This document shows, piece after piece, positions 42,827-53,300 of a stretch of 64,000 bases of DNA. Made by a program: the position numbers and the translations under genes. The notes under the pieces are model-generated. The model had not been told where the DNA came from. It ran no database searches and saw only the letters and a list, made by a program, of their open reading frames with translations. Source of the DNA: Cohnella sp. SGD-V74 (lineage in GTDB: Bacteria; Bacillota; Bacilli; Paenibacillales; Paenibacillaceae); contig NZ_PVYW01000018.1 in the NCBI RefSeq assembly GCF_003001675.1, positions 62,001 through 126,000 of the forward strand, in the 5' to 3' direction. Numbering within the stretch: position 1 is the first letter of the stretch; every line of letters begins with the position of its first letter.

Positions 42827-43075
42827 ATGAACTTCTTCCGAAAGATTCCGCACCAGTTTTTTCTATTTTACTTTTTAAATATTTCCGCACTGGGTCTTGT
42901 TGGGTCTTTCTTAAATCCTTATAAAAAGTCCTTCTTATGCTTGATCGCTTTGGGACTTCTTTCATTTTCCCGAGCTCGTTCTAAAAAGAATAGGCTAAAA
43001 CCCATGAAATGGCTTTTACTATCATTCCTTTGCGGTGCGCTGACAATTTCCTTTTTTATGAACAATAAACTGTAG
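42827..43075 (+). CDS. Small membrane protein
   Basis: 82 residues from ATG 42827 (GAGAGG 12 nt upstream; an in-frame ATG three codons earlier is too close to the site). About three short hydrophobic stretches (FFLFYFLNISALGLVGSFL, SFLCLIALGLLSF, WLLLSFLCGALTISFF). No family recognised. Confidence 0.5.
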   Translation: MNFFRKIPHQFFLFYFLNISALGLVGSFLNPYKKSFLCLIALGLLSFSRARSKKNRLKPMKWLLLSFLCGALTISFFMNNKL

Positions 43076-43093
43076 AGATGGGAGGCATTTGTT

Positions 43094-43783
43094 TTGAAAA
43101 AATGGTCGATTGGTGTCATGGTTGTATTCCTTATCCTGACGGGTTGTTATGTTGTGCCGGTTGAACCGTTGTACCATGAAGAAGGGATAACCAGCCAGGA
43201 AGTTTACGAAGTCAAAGGGATGCTGCTGGAATCATACGAAGAGACGCTAGCAGCATTTAAGGGTGAAAAGTCGGAGAAGTCGTCCCAGGAATTGATCGAG
43301 GAAATTGCAACGAAAGTTAAAGGAGATACGCCGACTATCCCTGCTGATGGAACCTACATGGTATTGTCTTGTTATGACGGAGACACATGTACGATTCAGA
43401 ATGGTAAAAGACGTGAAGCGGTCCGCCTGCTGAACATCGACGCGCCTGAGATCAAATCAAAGGATCGTTTCGCAGCGGAGGCGCGAGCGTATCTAAGGAA
43501 GCAAGTGGTAAAAAAGAAAGTGATGATTGAGTTCGGTCTGGGTAAGGATCGAACTGGACGCGACAAATATGGGCGATTGCTTGGATATTTCTTTGTTAAT
43601 GGCAACAGCATCAACGAGCAGATCGTTAGAAATGGCCTAGCGCGCGTTGCCTACGTTTTCGAGCCGGACACAAAATATGCCGAAGACTACCAGAAGGCCG
43701 AAGCAGAAGCTGAGGATGAACAAATTGGCATTTGGAGCATTACGGGATATGTCACAGATAACGGTTTCGACCGATCAAAATAA
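43094..43783 (+). CDS. Thermonuclease-family lipoprotein
   Basis: 229 residues, TTG start with GGGAGG. Signal peptide with lipobox LILTGC (Cys about 18). The SNase domain starts about residue 90: LSCYDGDTCTIQNGK, VRLLNIDAPEIK, GKDRTGRDKYGRLLGYFF, NGLARVAYVFEP, with the Arg/Asp/Glu residues of the staphylococcal nuclease active site region. Ca2+-dependent cell-surface DNA/RNA nuclease; plasmids often carry such genes near transfer functions. Confidence 0.9.
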   Translation: MKKWSIGVMVVFLILTGCYVVPVEPLYHEEGITSQEVYEVKGMLLESYEETLAAFKGEKSEKSSQELIEEIATKVKGDTPTIPADGTYMVLSCYDGDTCTIQNGKRREAVRLLNIDAPEIKSKDRFAAEARAYLRKQVVKKKVMIEFGLGKDRTGRDKYGRLLGYFFVNGNSINEQIVRNGLARVAYVFEPDTKYAEDYQKAEAEAEDEQIGIWSITGYVTDNGFDRSK

Positions 43784-43815
43784 GGTCTATCATTCAAATG
43801 TGGGGATGTGTCAGG

Positions 43816-44025
43816 ATGTACAAAGGGTATATGGACAAGTACGGGCGATATTATAGTCCTGTTACTCTCAAAGAAGCGAAGGAGATTTACGACTACTGCC
43901 AGTTGCAGAAACATTTCCATTATGAGATTAGAATTGTTGAACCAACGGACGACGCTATCGTTGTCCAAGTGATCGAAGGAATGTTTGTGTTTCCAGAAGA
44001 ATGGAAGAGGTATAATACTGTGTAG
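43816..44025 (+). CDS. Small hypothetical protein
   Basis: 69 residues (ATG 43816; a start at 43798 is also possible). Compact sequence MYKGYMDKYGRYYSPVTL followed by an acidic helix and the beta strand AIVVQVIEGMFVF. Not recognised. Confidence 0.45.
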   Translation: MYKGYMDKYGRYYSPVTLKEAKEIYDYCQLQKHFHYEIRIVEPTDDAIVVQVIEGMFVFPEEWKRYNTV

Positions 44026-44063
44026 ATCATAGCAGAACGAGCGGGGGTAGGTGAAAGTTCAAA

Positions 44064-44342
44064 ATGGAACATGTCATAAATTGGGTTACCGACGATTCGT
44101 TTCATTCACATTTAGGTGCTATTTTTGTGGGGGCTGCTTTCCTGGCTATACTGAAGCATTCAAAAGCCTTAGTGAAGAAAAGGCTCGAACGTAATGTTCT
44201 AAAAGTCATCATGGTAATACTCATTGTTGGAATTTCATTGTTAATGGATAGAGGCTTTAGTTACCTACTCGCTGTCCTAGTTATATTCATTATTGTATTT
44301 TCCAACGGAAACTTCGGGGTGAAGAGTAAAGAGGAGCCGTGA
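44064..44342 (+). CDS. Small membrane protein before the IS605 remnant
   Basis: 92 residues with two or three hydrophobic helices (VLKVIMVILIVGISLLM; YLLAVLVIFIIVFS). Its TGA overlaps the ATG-like start of the tnpA remnant, marking the left junction of the transposon fragment. Confidence 0.5.
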   Translation: MEHVINWVTDDSFHSHLGAIFVGAAFLAILKHSKALVKKRLERNVLKVIMVILIVGISLLMDRGFSYLLAVLVIFIIVFSNGNFGVKSKEEP

Positions 44343-44602
44343 CGGGTCACGGAAATCACGATCATGATCATATCCATGTGCTTTTCAAGGCGCATCCAAA
44401 CACGGAACTTTCCAGATTTATCAACGCCTATAAGAGTGCCAGTTCTCGTCTTATTAAGAAAGACTTTCCCGTTGTAAAAAAGAATTTGTGGAAAGAACAT
44501 TTCTGCTCGCAAAGCTACTGCCTGATTACCGTGGGCTGAGCGCCTCTGGAAGTATTGAAAACCTATATTGAGAATCAAGGGAAGGAGGCGAAATCCCAAT
44601 GA
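44339..44602 (+). pseudogene. IS200/IS605 TnpA remnant
   Basis: The frame contains the HUH motif HDHIHVLFKA and the following SRFINAYKSASSRLIKKDFP of Y1 transposases, but the N-terminal part is missing and an in-frame TGA interrupts CLITVG / APLEVLKTYIENQG. The frame finally ends overlapping the tnpB start, as in intact IS605 elements. The catalytic Tyr region near YIENQGKEA is after the stop. Non-functional. Confidence 0.8.
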
Positions 44603-45768
44603 TCCGATGTGTCAAAGCAGCGTTTCGAACTTCTAAAGCCGATCTGGATAGACTGTTTGCGTGCAACCGGGTATCCGCAGAAATTTGGAACCAATATCTA
44701 TCTATTGCAAAGAACTATTCCCTGCAGCACAATGGAAGCTGGATTGGAAAAACAGAACTTCAAACCGCATTGAAAAATCAATTCCCGTTGCACTCGCAGT
44801 CTGTACAGGCTGTTTGTCATAAATATTTATTTGCCAGAGACAGCGCAAAACAAGCTAAAAACCAAGGCGTGAATACGAAATACCCCCATAAAAACAAGAA
44901 GCACTTCAACACGAAATGGGTAGACAAGTCGTTCAAAATTGAGGGGAACACGATACAATTAAGTCTAGGTATCCAAAATGGCAAGCGCCAGCAACCGATT
45001 CAGATCATTGTTGCCGACTTGCCCGATGCAGAAATCAAAGAAATAGAACTTGTATATGACCGAAAACTGATGGTTTCCATGATCTATGATGACGGGAAAA
45101 TTGCTGCGTTAAACGATGGCAGCGAGGTTGCAGGAGTTGATCTGGGTGAAATCCACTCCATCGCGGCAACGACCACCGCAAACAAGTCGATCATCATCAC
45201 GGGAAGAAAAGCAAGAAGTATTCACCGGTTCCGAAACAAGAAGCTGGCCGAGCTCCAGAAGCTCATGAGCAAATGCAAAAAGGGCAGCCGGCAATGGAAA
45301 AAGTACAACAGAGCCAAAACTTACATGCTCAGCAAAAGCGAGCGCCAACTGAAAGATATCATTCATAAAACGACCAAGCAATTTGTTCAATGGTGCACGC
45401 AAAATGACGTAAAAGAAGTTGTTATTGGCAAAGTGGAAGGCGTACAACGCAACACGAAAAAGAAGAAAAGAAAGAACGTAACGCAAAAATTATCCAATTG
45501 GAGTTTCGGCAAAATCGAGAAACAGCTGGGCTACAAACTTGAAGAACATGGAACAAGCGTAAAGACGATTGATGAAAGCTATACGAGTCAACAATGTCCT
45601 TGTTGTGGTAGAAGAAAAAAGACTTCTACAAGAAATTACAAATGTTCCTGCAGCTACAAAGAACATCGGGATATTCACGGGAGCAAAGGGATTTTGTCCA
45701 AATATCTGCATGGAGATATCCGATATTTGGGCGAAACGAAATCGATCAAGTATCTACGGATCGCTTAG
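44599..45768 (+). CDS. tnpB: TnpB, IS605-family RNA-guided nuclease
   Basis: 389 residues, apparently intact. RuvC acidic triad: D181 (AGVDLGEIHS), E280 (VVIGKVEGVQ), D358 (EHRDIHGS); zinc finger CPCC...CSC between the last two. N-terminal WED/REC-type region with the QAVCHKYLFARD segment. TnpB uses an omega RNA from the element's right end to cut target DNA and favours element retention. GGAAGGAGG before the ATG. With TnpA dead, the pair is an IS1341-like solo tnpB. Confidence 0.92.
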   Translation: MIRCVKAAFRTSKADLDRLFACNRVSAEIWNQYLSIAKNYSLQHNGSWIGKTELQTALKNQFPLHSQSVQAVCHKYLFARDSAKQAKNQGVNTKYPHKNKKHFNTKWVDKSFKIEGNTIQLSLGIQNGKRQQPIQIIVADLPDAEIKEIELVYDRKLMVSMIYDDGKIAALNDGSEVAGVDLGEIHSIAATTTANKSIIITGRKARSIHRFRNKKLAELQKLMSKCKKGSRQWKKYNRAKTYMLSKSERQLKDIIHKTTKQFVQWCTQNDVKEVVIGKVEGVQRNTKKKKRKNVTQKLSNWSFGKIEKQLGYKLEEHGTSVKTIDESYTSQQCPCCGRRKKTSTRNYKCSCSYKEHRDIHGSKGILSKYLHGDIRYLGETKSIKYLRIA

Positions 45769-45769
45769 T

Positions 45770-45954
45770 ATAGCGAAAAGTAGTAGATGGTGAGTTCCCA
45801 CCCACTTGCAAAAGTGTTGCTTACTGAACCACACTGTTAGATTTCCGCTGCTGGCAGCGAAAGCAAGTAGTCAACCTATTTGTTTGCAGAAAGTAACGGT
45901 GTGACTGGTAAGAAACTTCTACTTCTAAGCGAAGCGTAAGTAGGGGAGGTTCAT
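45770..45954 (+). ncRNA. Candidate omega RNA / right end of the tnpB element
   Basis: Structured stretch after tnpB with paired segments (CCGCTGCTGGCAGCG; CTACTT ... AAGTAG around GCGAAGC) ending in GGGGAGGTTCATG. The terminal hairpin followed by G-rich GAGGTTCA is typical of IS605 right ends and omega RNA 3' ends, so the element boundary is near 45954 and the guide would be the DNA that follows. Confidence 0.6.
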
Positions 45955-46073
45955 GTAACCTAAACTGTCAAATGATTTTGGTAATTGCACATAACGAAGA
46001 CTTTGTTGAGTAGGACTACTGAGAATGATACACTTTCGTTAGTAGCAGCTGTGCGGATGGAAGGGTGGACAAT

Positions 46074-46382
46074 ATGCAAGTTTGGTTTGACCCTGGATTG
46101 TCCTTCGGGAAGATGGTCAAACGAATACGGAGAGGGATCGACGGTTTGACGCAAAAGAAACTCGCGGAGCTCCTCGGGGTGACTGATGCTTACATCAGTC
46201 GGCTTGAGGCGGATAAGGATTCTGTTCCAACTGAAGAAATGATTATTAAGTTAGCTTCTGCGCTTGGAGTCAATAAATATCATTTGGTGTTGGCATCTGG
46301 GCGGATCCCCACAGACTTTCATCAAGTGTTCATTGAACACCCAGAGCTGCTCGAAGAGATTATCAAACGAATACCGGATTGA
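46074..46382 (+). CDS. XRE-family transcriptional regulator
   Basis: 102 residues from ATG 46074 (a GTG at 46065 is also in frame). HTH: LTQKKLAELLGVTDAYISRLEA, followed by TEEMIIKLASALGVNKYHLV and a C-terminal HPELLEEIIKRIP. Single-domain repressor. Lies between the tnpB element and the Rep_3 origin, so it may control copy number or a nearby gene; target unknown. Confidence 0.85.
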   Translation: MQVWFDPGLSFGKMVKRIRRGIDGLTQKKLAELLGVTDAYISRLEADKDSVPTEEMIIKLASALGVNKYHLVLASGRIPTDFHQVFIEHPELLEEIIKRIPD

Positions 46383-46539
46383 TTCAGGGGCGTACTAAGC
46401 TGCGTCCTTTTTATGTCCGGGAAAACCGGGTTGGTATCATTCAAGACGGGAACTTGTTTATCTTATTGTTTCTTTTTTAAATCTGTTTTAAATGTTATAT
46501 ACCTTGTTAAGCGATGGCTGATCGTAGACGAGAGTAAGT

Positions 46540-47105
46540 GAGATATGGCCTGATGTCCGGTATAATGGGGTCAAATAGCCGGAAAAACGGGGCGAGATGT
46601 CCGGTAGATAAGGGTGGAAAGTCCGATCATTTGGGGCGAGATGTCCGATCAATGATGGCCTATTGTCCGCATAAACGGGGTCATGTCCTGAAAGAAAGGG
46701 TGACATGTCCGGAAAATAGGGGTCATTAGGGCTTGTATGCATCAGAGTGACTGAAAAAATGTACACGGAAGCGGGATTAATAATCGAATGTCCGGGTAAA
46801 AGGGGTTGAAATTACTTCATTCTGCTTCCCTCATTGGGTTGTAAGATTATATTCAAAGTCCAACCTTCGTATGCAGCCCTGTTTATCCGGACATATGAGT
46901 GGTAGCCGTTCGTTATGCTCCCTTCAACCCCCATTGACCGGACATATGAGATGTTCATTAGAACACGAAAAAAATTTTTGCCCTGTTTTTCCGGACATAT
47001 CGGAATGTCATTAATTCCACTTCTGCCATTTGCCTTATGTTTATCAGGAGTCCAGATCTAAGAAAAGAGGATATCAGCCCCGTTTATCAGGACATATAGT
47101 CGTAT
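46540..47105. other. Rep_3 origin region with 22-bp iterons
   Basis: Eight direct repeats about 22 bp apart at 46554, 46576, 46598, 46620, 46642, 46664, 46685 and 46706, consensus ATGTCCGG-nAnAAnGGGGnnA, and one more at 46789. After these, four copies in the opposite orientation (TTTATCCGGACATAT-type) at about 46886, 46930, 46984 and 47080, closer to the rep start. Direct iterons are the expected initiator-binding array, and the inverted copies probably form the autorepression operator. Confidence 0.85.
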
Positions 47106-47178
47106 GTGTCTGTGGCCCGATTTTTCTCTATTACAAGCTTGGAAAGATTGAGGTATAGTAGGGAAAGAGGTGTTGCGT

Positions 47179-48489
47179 ATGCAAGATAACATACCTTACG
47201 AAACCGAATTTGAGGATGATGGTCAAATGGCGCTTGTCGTGCCAGAATACGAAGCACAAATCAAAGACTACTATTGGATCAATCAGTCCAAAGAGATCAT
47301 AAACTCGCAACAGGATCTATCGCTAATGGAACGCCGACTGATATACTCGTTGGTTTCGTTGGTCCAGCCTGACGATGAAGAATTTAAAACGTATACAGTC
47401 CAAATCAAAGATTTGGCCAATCTGCTAGGGGTAGTCGAAAAGTCATTTTATGAGCGCGTTGAGAAGACGATCGACCAGCTGCAGAGTAAGCAGCTCGTGA
47501 TTGAGAACAACTCGATTAAACAGAAGATAACCTGGGTACAGAGCGCGACTTATGTTAAGGGCGAAGGCAGGGTTAAAATAAAACTATCCGAAGATCTCGC
47601 CCCGTTTTTCCGGAACTTGAAGCGCGCATACACGAAGTATCGCATCAAGAATGTGCTAAAGCTTCGCTCAGAATACTCCTGGCGGCTCTATGAGATTCTA
47701 AAGGAACGGGAGTTCCGGAAGGAACGCGTGATCAAAATAGCGGAGCTGCGTTACTTGTTAAATATTCCGGACGACAAGTACAAAATGCTTAAGCATTTAC
47801 GCGAGTTGCTAGATAGCGTTCAGAAAGAGTTGGAGGAAAAGACTGATATCACATTTTCGTACGATGTACATAAGCGTGTTGGTCGATCGGTAGAATCGTT
47901 CATTTTCCAGATCAGCCGGAACGGAAAAAATATTCAATCTGAGCAAGACATGGCCAATTACGACGCAGAGAATGTATTTAATCTTCTTGTCCAAAACGGC
48001 GTTCACCGGAAAAAGGCGATTTCGCTTGCGAAACTGTACCATCCCTTTTATATCGAGGAGAATGTTAGGCATGCACTGCAACTGAACAAAGGGCAATCTA
48101 TTCTAAACTTGGCCGGGTACATCATTAAGGGCATCGAAGATAATTATGCTAACTCAGTACACGATATGCCGCTGGATGATGCGCTCTTTGGGATGGAGCT
48201 CCGAAACGTCGAAGAAAATTTGGCAGATCAGACTCGTGAGGAACTCAGCCAATTCAAAGAGATTATTGAGAACTATAAAGATTTGATAAACCGCGGGGTT
48301 TACAGTAAGGTCGAAGAATTAACTGAACTTGCTGAATCTAGGGATCAAATGTTGCTCCAGAACTTGGAGGTTATTCAGAAGAACAGAAAAAAAACGAAAC
48401 GGCCGCCGCTTCTGATGGAGGATCTCGCTCACGATCCATACTTAAAGAAAGTGTACGAGTTGTGGCTAGAAAAGCAGACCGACTTTTAG
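47179..48489 (+). CDS. Rep_3-family plasmid replication initiator
   Basis: 436 residues from ATG 47179 (AAAGAGGTG upstream). Two winged helices typical of RepE/RepB/pi: WINQSKEIINSQQDLSLMERRLI, VQIKDLANLLGV, then KLRSEYSWRLYEILKERE and IKIAELRYLLNIPDDKY with SYDVHKRVGRSVESFIFQI. The C-terminal 170 residues are an extra helical extension relative to small Rep_3 proteins. Binds the iterons upstream and opens the origin. First of two initiators in this window. Confidence 0.92.
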   Translation: MQDNIPYETEFEDDGQMALVVPEYEAQIKDYYWINQSKEIINSQQDLSLMERRLIYSLVSLVQPDDEEFKTYTVQIKDLANLLGVVEKSFYERVEKTIDQLQSKQLVIENNSIKQKITWVQSATYVKGEGRVKIKLSEDLAPFFRNLKRAYTKYRIKNVLKLRSEYSWRLYEILKEREFRKERVIKIAELRYLLNIPDDKYKMLKHLRELLDSVQKELEEKTDITFSYDVHKRVGRSVESFIFQISRNGKNIQSEQDMANYDAENVFNLLVQNGVHRKKAISLAKLYHPFYIEENVRHALQLNKGQSILNLAGYIIKGIEDNYANSVHDMPLDDALFGMELRNVEENLADQTREELSQFKEIIENYKDLINRGVYSKVEELTELAESRDQMLLQNLEVIQKNRKKTKRPPLLMEDLAHDPYLKKVYELWLEKQTDF

Positions 48490-48524
48490 TACTCTATAGA
48501 TCTGTTATGACACTCTGCTAATGC

Positions 48525-48670
48525 TTGCCGGCAATTTCCCTCTATGGTATATTAATCCTAGTTCATATTCTTTCCAACATTTCTCACAAGTAATAAACCC
48601 TATGGGTGGTTTGCCATATGAGTAGCTCCTGTGGAGTTATGAAGTGGTTACCTCCCATTGGGTTTTTTTA
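48525..48670 (+). promoter_or_regulatory. Attenuator leader module A (before SLH protein)
   Basis: -35 TTGCCG (48525), 17-bp spacer, -10 TATATT (48548). Leader with AACATTTCTCACAAG, then AAACCCTATGGGTGG (48595) pairing with CCTCCCATTGGGTTT and a seven-T run ending about 48669. Terminator arm begins 42 nt after the -10. About 110 bp remain to the SLH gene, so expression requires read-through. Confidence 0.75.
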
Positions 48671-48777
48671 ATTACCCTTACTGTCTTATGGAAAGAAGAA
48701 CAAAGGTTTCATGCATGCAAAATGGATGGAACACTAGAGGAAAGATCAAAAAATTATTTTAAATAGGAGGATCAGTC

Positions 48778-49950
48778 ATGAAAAAATTACTTATGCTTAT
48801 TATTTCAATTTCATTGGTACTGACGGCTGCTAGTTCCGTAGCTGCAGCGACATCCAAATTTAAGGATGTTATGGCAAACCACTGGGCAAGCAATGCAATC
48901 AACGAGGCAGCTCAGAAAGGATTTATCAAAGGTTACCCTGATGGTACCTTCAAGCCAAGCAACAATATCACTCGCGCAGAGTTTGCATCTCTACTGGCCA
49001 AGATATCGGGTCTTGTTGGAGAGCCGCATCAGAGCAAGGAAGTGTTTTCAGATGTACCATCTTGGGCCAAGGAAGCTGTCGATAATCTTGTGGAAGCGGG
49101 ATATATCGATCGGAACGACTACAAGAAAAAGCCTAAGGCTACAGAAGCTATCTCTCGATATGAGATGGTGAAGTGGATGGTCACTGGGTTAACGATTGCT
49201 GAGCCGACCTATAAGCAGGCCTTGGATGAAACAAAGGGAACGCTCGTCCCCTTTACCGAATACTATAAGAGCGGCATACCTGCAGACAGAATACCTTATG
49301 TGGCTGTTGCAAGAGGCACGCAGTTAACCGTTGGGCTCCCAGATGGATCGTTTGGGTTTGATAATCCTACGACAAGGGCTGAAGTAGCCGTCATCATTAA
49401 CCGTTATCTCAAACTGCTTAGCAAACAGGCAGACGACTTTAAGGAATTGAGCGAACTACGAGAAGTCGGGAAGACGGGGACAAACATGATGACTTTCGGG
49501 GCGAAAGTGGCACTTCTTAATACCAAACCTCAATTCTTTGAAAATATTGTCGGCAAGGACATTAAAACGAAAACTGGTGGCAACGTGAAAGTACATCGCT
49601 TTATCGTGACGGATAATTCGATTTCAAGCACACCAGTTGGTGTTTATGCGCCGATGTTCATTGATGACGAAATGAAAAGTCATCCAAACGCCTATGCTGT
49701 TTTCATAGAAATCTCCTTCACGCCTGCCACCGATACGATGGACAAGTTGATCTTTTTAAGTGAAGTCCCGTATATCACGAGTGACTCTCTAAGGGGGAAA
49801 TTAATTGAACACTATGGGTATCAAACTATTCCTACGTTTGACAAGGCAAAAGAGAAAAGGTTCTGGGTTAAGCAGTACGTCATGAAAGACTACATTTGGA
49901 TCGATATTAATGCTAAGGACGGATCGTTTTCATCTTTTCGACTAATGTAG
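48778..49950 (+). CDS. Exported S-layer-homology (SLH) domain protein
   Basis: 390 residues: signal peptide (1-24, ...VAAAT) then three SLH modules: FKDVMANHWASNAI ... GFIKGYPDGTFKPSNNITRAEF, FSDVPSWAKEAVDNL, and a third with LPDGSFGFDNPTTRAEVAVIINRYL (about 165-215). The C-terminal 175 residues form a domain I do not recognise. SLH modules bind pyruvylated wall polymers, so this is a cell-surface protein. AATAGGAGG before the ATG. Ends at an intrinsic terminator. Confidence 0.9.
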   Translation: MKKLLMLIISISLVLTAASSVAAATSKFKDVMANHWASNAINEAAQKGFIKGYPDGTFKPSNNITRAEFASLLAKISGLVGEPHQSKEVFSDVPSWAKEAVDNLVEAGYIDRNDYKKKPKATEAISRYEMVKWMVTGLTIAEPTYKQALDETKGTLVPFTEYYKSGIPADRIPYVAVARGTQLTVGLPDGSFGFDNPTTRAEVAVIINRYLKLLSKQADDFKELSELREVGKTGTNMMTFGAKVALLNTKPQFFENIVGKDIKTKTGGNVKVHRFIVTDNSISSTPVGVYAPMFIDDEMKSHPNAYAVFIEISFTPATDTMDKLIFLSEVPYITSDSLRGKLIEHYGYQTIPTFDKAKEKRFWVKQYVMKDYIWIDINAKDGSFSSFRLM

Positions 49951-49959
49951 TTTACTCAG

Positions 49960-49990
49960 AGAGGGCGCTACAAAGCGTCCTCTTTATTTT
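49960..49990 (+). terminator. Intrinsic terminator of the SLH gene
   Basis: AGAGGGCGCT / AGCGTCCTCT stem with ACAA loop, then TTATTTTG. Confidence 0.85.
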
Positions 49991-50180
49991 GTTGAACGAG
50001 TGTGTCCAGCAAAGCACGGAACTTCGAAAGTCCGATTGTGGGAGGTAGGCAAGCAAGCCACCCTCCGCATAGCTTGAATATTCCCGGATCGTCGTCAAAA
50101 AGGCTCCGCAAAGAAGCCATTGAAGCAAGCTATTACAAGATATTAGTGAGCCTAGTGAGAGAGTACAGGTGCATAACTGC

Positions 50181-50325
50181 TTGTCGGTGTTTTCGGCCTA
50201 TGGTATATTATCCCTAGTTCGTATTACCAACATTGCTCGCAAGTAGTAAACCCTATGGGTGGATCGGCTATTTAAGAACTCCATTTTTGGATTCTTACGT
50301 AGCTGCCTCTCGTCGGGTTTTTTTA
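50181..50325 (+). promoter_or_regulatory. Attenuator leader module B (before PKD protein)
   Basis: -35 TTGTCG (50181), 17-bp spacer, -10 TATATT (50204). Leader AACATTGCTCGCAAG, then AAACCCTATGGGTGG (50248) and a distal GGGTTTTTTT (50315). Terminator arm starts 39 nt after the -10. Nearly the same as module A in promoter spacer, leader and stem. Confidence 0.75.
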
Positions 50326-50390
50326 TTCTCTTTTTAGGATATCCATAGGGGACGATTGCAGCAAATTACTATTAAATGGGAGGCACATTC

Positions 50391-53300
50391 GTGAAAAAAA
50401 TAATTACACTTAGGAGTGAGGGGTCGAGTATGAAGAAGAATCTATCATTGCTAGTGTTGCTTGCGCTGTCTATTTCTTTGATCCCGGTATTCCCAAACAA
50501 TGAAAGTGTGGCGGAAGCGGCTGCACCATCATTAGGAAATCCAACTATTGGCCCGAGTGGGCCTGCAACCTCGCAAACACTCACCATTCCGGTCGAAGCC
50601 TCCGGACTTACAAATCCAGGTGTCATGTGGACGCAAATGGATAACGGGAAGTTTCGCGCAACATCGGAGCTTACTAATGATTCGGCTACCGTTGATTATG
50701 GAGGGAAGCTCCTCGAAGGTGGCATGCAAAAAGAATATCCCGTTTCTGGGGCGTACTTTAGACAACTGGTTGATACCAGAAAATATCAACCTGGAAGCTG
50801 GAAAGACAAGGCAGGAAACATTTACGCCAAAAAGTATGTAGAAAAATCAGCCCTTAATCAGTCCAAAATGACATGGGTGATAAGTGATACATACGAACCT
50901 TCCGCACCGACCAGAGATGCACCGCGCGTCTGGTCAGAAGATAAGTTAGTAGTTGAACACTTTACGAAAACGGGCGGACCCGACTGGACGGACAACAAAC
51001 GATACGGCGAGCTCGGGAACTACAAGTGGATTGTCAACTATGCGACACCTATGGATTTATGGTGGACAGGCGAGGTCAAGCAGTCTAAAACCATGCGTAT
51101 GATGCCAAATTCAGTTGGCGTAAACCAAAGTAAGAACATGGTAGCTGAGGTGGAAACGACGGGGTACGGTGCCGTTAACTGGACGGGTGTTTCAGCTAGG
51201 GCGGAAAAATGGGAATCCAGTAATAAAGCGGTCGCAACGGTAGATAGTAAAGGCAAAGTTACCGGAGTAAAAGCTGGCACTACTGTTGTTAGTGCTGAGT
51301 GGAAATCGGGTCTCTATCACCTTAAAGCATCTGCAACGGTTACGGTTGTTGCCGGAACGACGCCGCCCGATCCGGAGCCGACGCCAGAGCCGCAGCCGTA
51401 CGAAATCACTGGTAATTTTGATATTTTGCCTGACCAGACAATTGAGTGGAGAGATACGTTTACATTAAAGCCGCGCGACTTCAAAATTTCGGCACAATGT
51501 ACATATCAGAAGCATAACTATCTAATCGAGCGTGATGGCAACTGGTCTCGCAGTAATAATGTCACCAGTCAGACAGCAAATACAGTTTATCCATACTCGA
51601 GCTATCCGGACATTATCGGTATCGGTGTGCATCAGGTATCCTTAAAAATCTTTGCTAAGTGCGATGGCAAAGAAGTCGAGACTGGCTGGCTGGCCACAAA
51701 AGACCTGATCGTAAATGGCCCGGTCTCCAATAGTCCGCCATATTTTAACGCCGGTTGGTTTGAAGAATATGACCGTTTTAGCTGGGATGCTCCGTGGTAT
51801 GTTGTAATCAACAAGCGTGTTAACCTGCGGATTATCAATAAACCTTTTCCGGTGGCAGACCCAGCTGAGCCTTATGATCCGGACGGCGATCCGATCACCT
51901 ACACCTGGGATTTTGCAAACTCAAAGAGTTCCTGGGTGCAGTCGCTTCCGGAAAAGTATGGATTGTGGCTTAACGATGAGATGCATACGAATATCTTGGC
52001 CGACGAGCTGGGTCAACATTGCGCCCGCGTCACTGCCCGAGATCCATTCGGAGCTGCGTCCACAAGAAACGTCTGCGTACAAGTCATTCCGGAGAACCCA
52101 ATTCCGATTATAGACGGGCCCTATGAAGTGGTAGAGGGTCGGCCGTTGCCTAAGCCTTTTGATGGCTCGCGCAGCTTCTCGCCGATCAAGCGGAGTATCG
52201 TTAAGTATGATTGGACCAACGTCCATGAGCGGTACTATACGCCTGGCCAAGAGATCATCACGCTTGAGGTCACGGACAGCGGCGGGCTAAAGTCGGAGGC
52301 GCCGGCATCGCATACGCTAACCGTTAAAGAGGATCTGCCGCCAGTCCCTAAACTAGATTTTGATAATACGGCGCTTCGCACAACTCCGGTTGTAATGACC
52401 AATAACAGTTATTCACCGGATAATGATATCATCGTCGAAAATCTCACCACGTATCGATATGACAGCAATAATGATGGCTCCTTTGAGGATGAGACTTCTA
52501 TCCCTGTGGATTTCGACGAAAACGATATATTCATTTTCAATCCGCCTAGAATTGGTAACTATCGTTTTCATGTGTATGTGAAGGAGGATTGGGGGAAAGA
52601 GGCCCAGAAGGATTTTGATCTGAAGATTGTAAATGATAATCCACAAGCTTCGTTTACGGTTTCCGGAGAAATCGAGCAGCCTCCAGGGGCTCTGCCAGAT
52701 GCGCTCTTGCCTAATCAGCTCTTAGGGAGCACATGGAAGACCTCCAATTTTAATGGTGACTTAGTTAAAAGGTTTTACCGAAATGGGAACGAACTGGTGA
52801 GCGGAATTACGCATACGCAAGTGGAACCAGTTTGGCCGGTTTACCCTCATGAATACCTAAATAAAGAATCTAGATACTTTGCACCAACTGCTGGCGCTGA
52901 GATAAGAGGGGTCGATTTTGATGAACTCCTTCGAGCTGCGTTCGGGGAAGAATATACATTGACTATTAAGGATAATGGCGTCAATGCGCCATATAACAGT
53001 CGCTATACCCATCAGATGCGCAAGAATGGGGTCATTGAGGCCGAGCTAAATTCACCTTGGTCCGATGAATATGTTAGAGGGCTCGGTTCTTATTCGTTTA
53101 TTACAGACGGTAGATTGGCCATCTATAATTATTCTGGCCAGCTATGTAGCTGGAACAGCTCAGATGGAACGACTGGAACTTATGGCGGTACTAATTATAA
53201 TTACTTTTATTACAACCCTAGCACGAATAAAGTAGTTATTTGGAATGGTCAGCTATGCGACAGCGACGGAAAGTACAATAATCTAAGCTATGTTACAGGT

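Noticed and set aside
46540..46730. 22-bp tandem repeats as CRISPR
   Set aside because: No spacers between the units; position before a Rep_3 gene identifies iterons.
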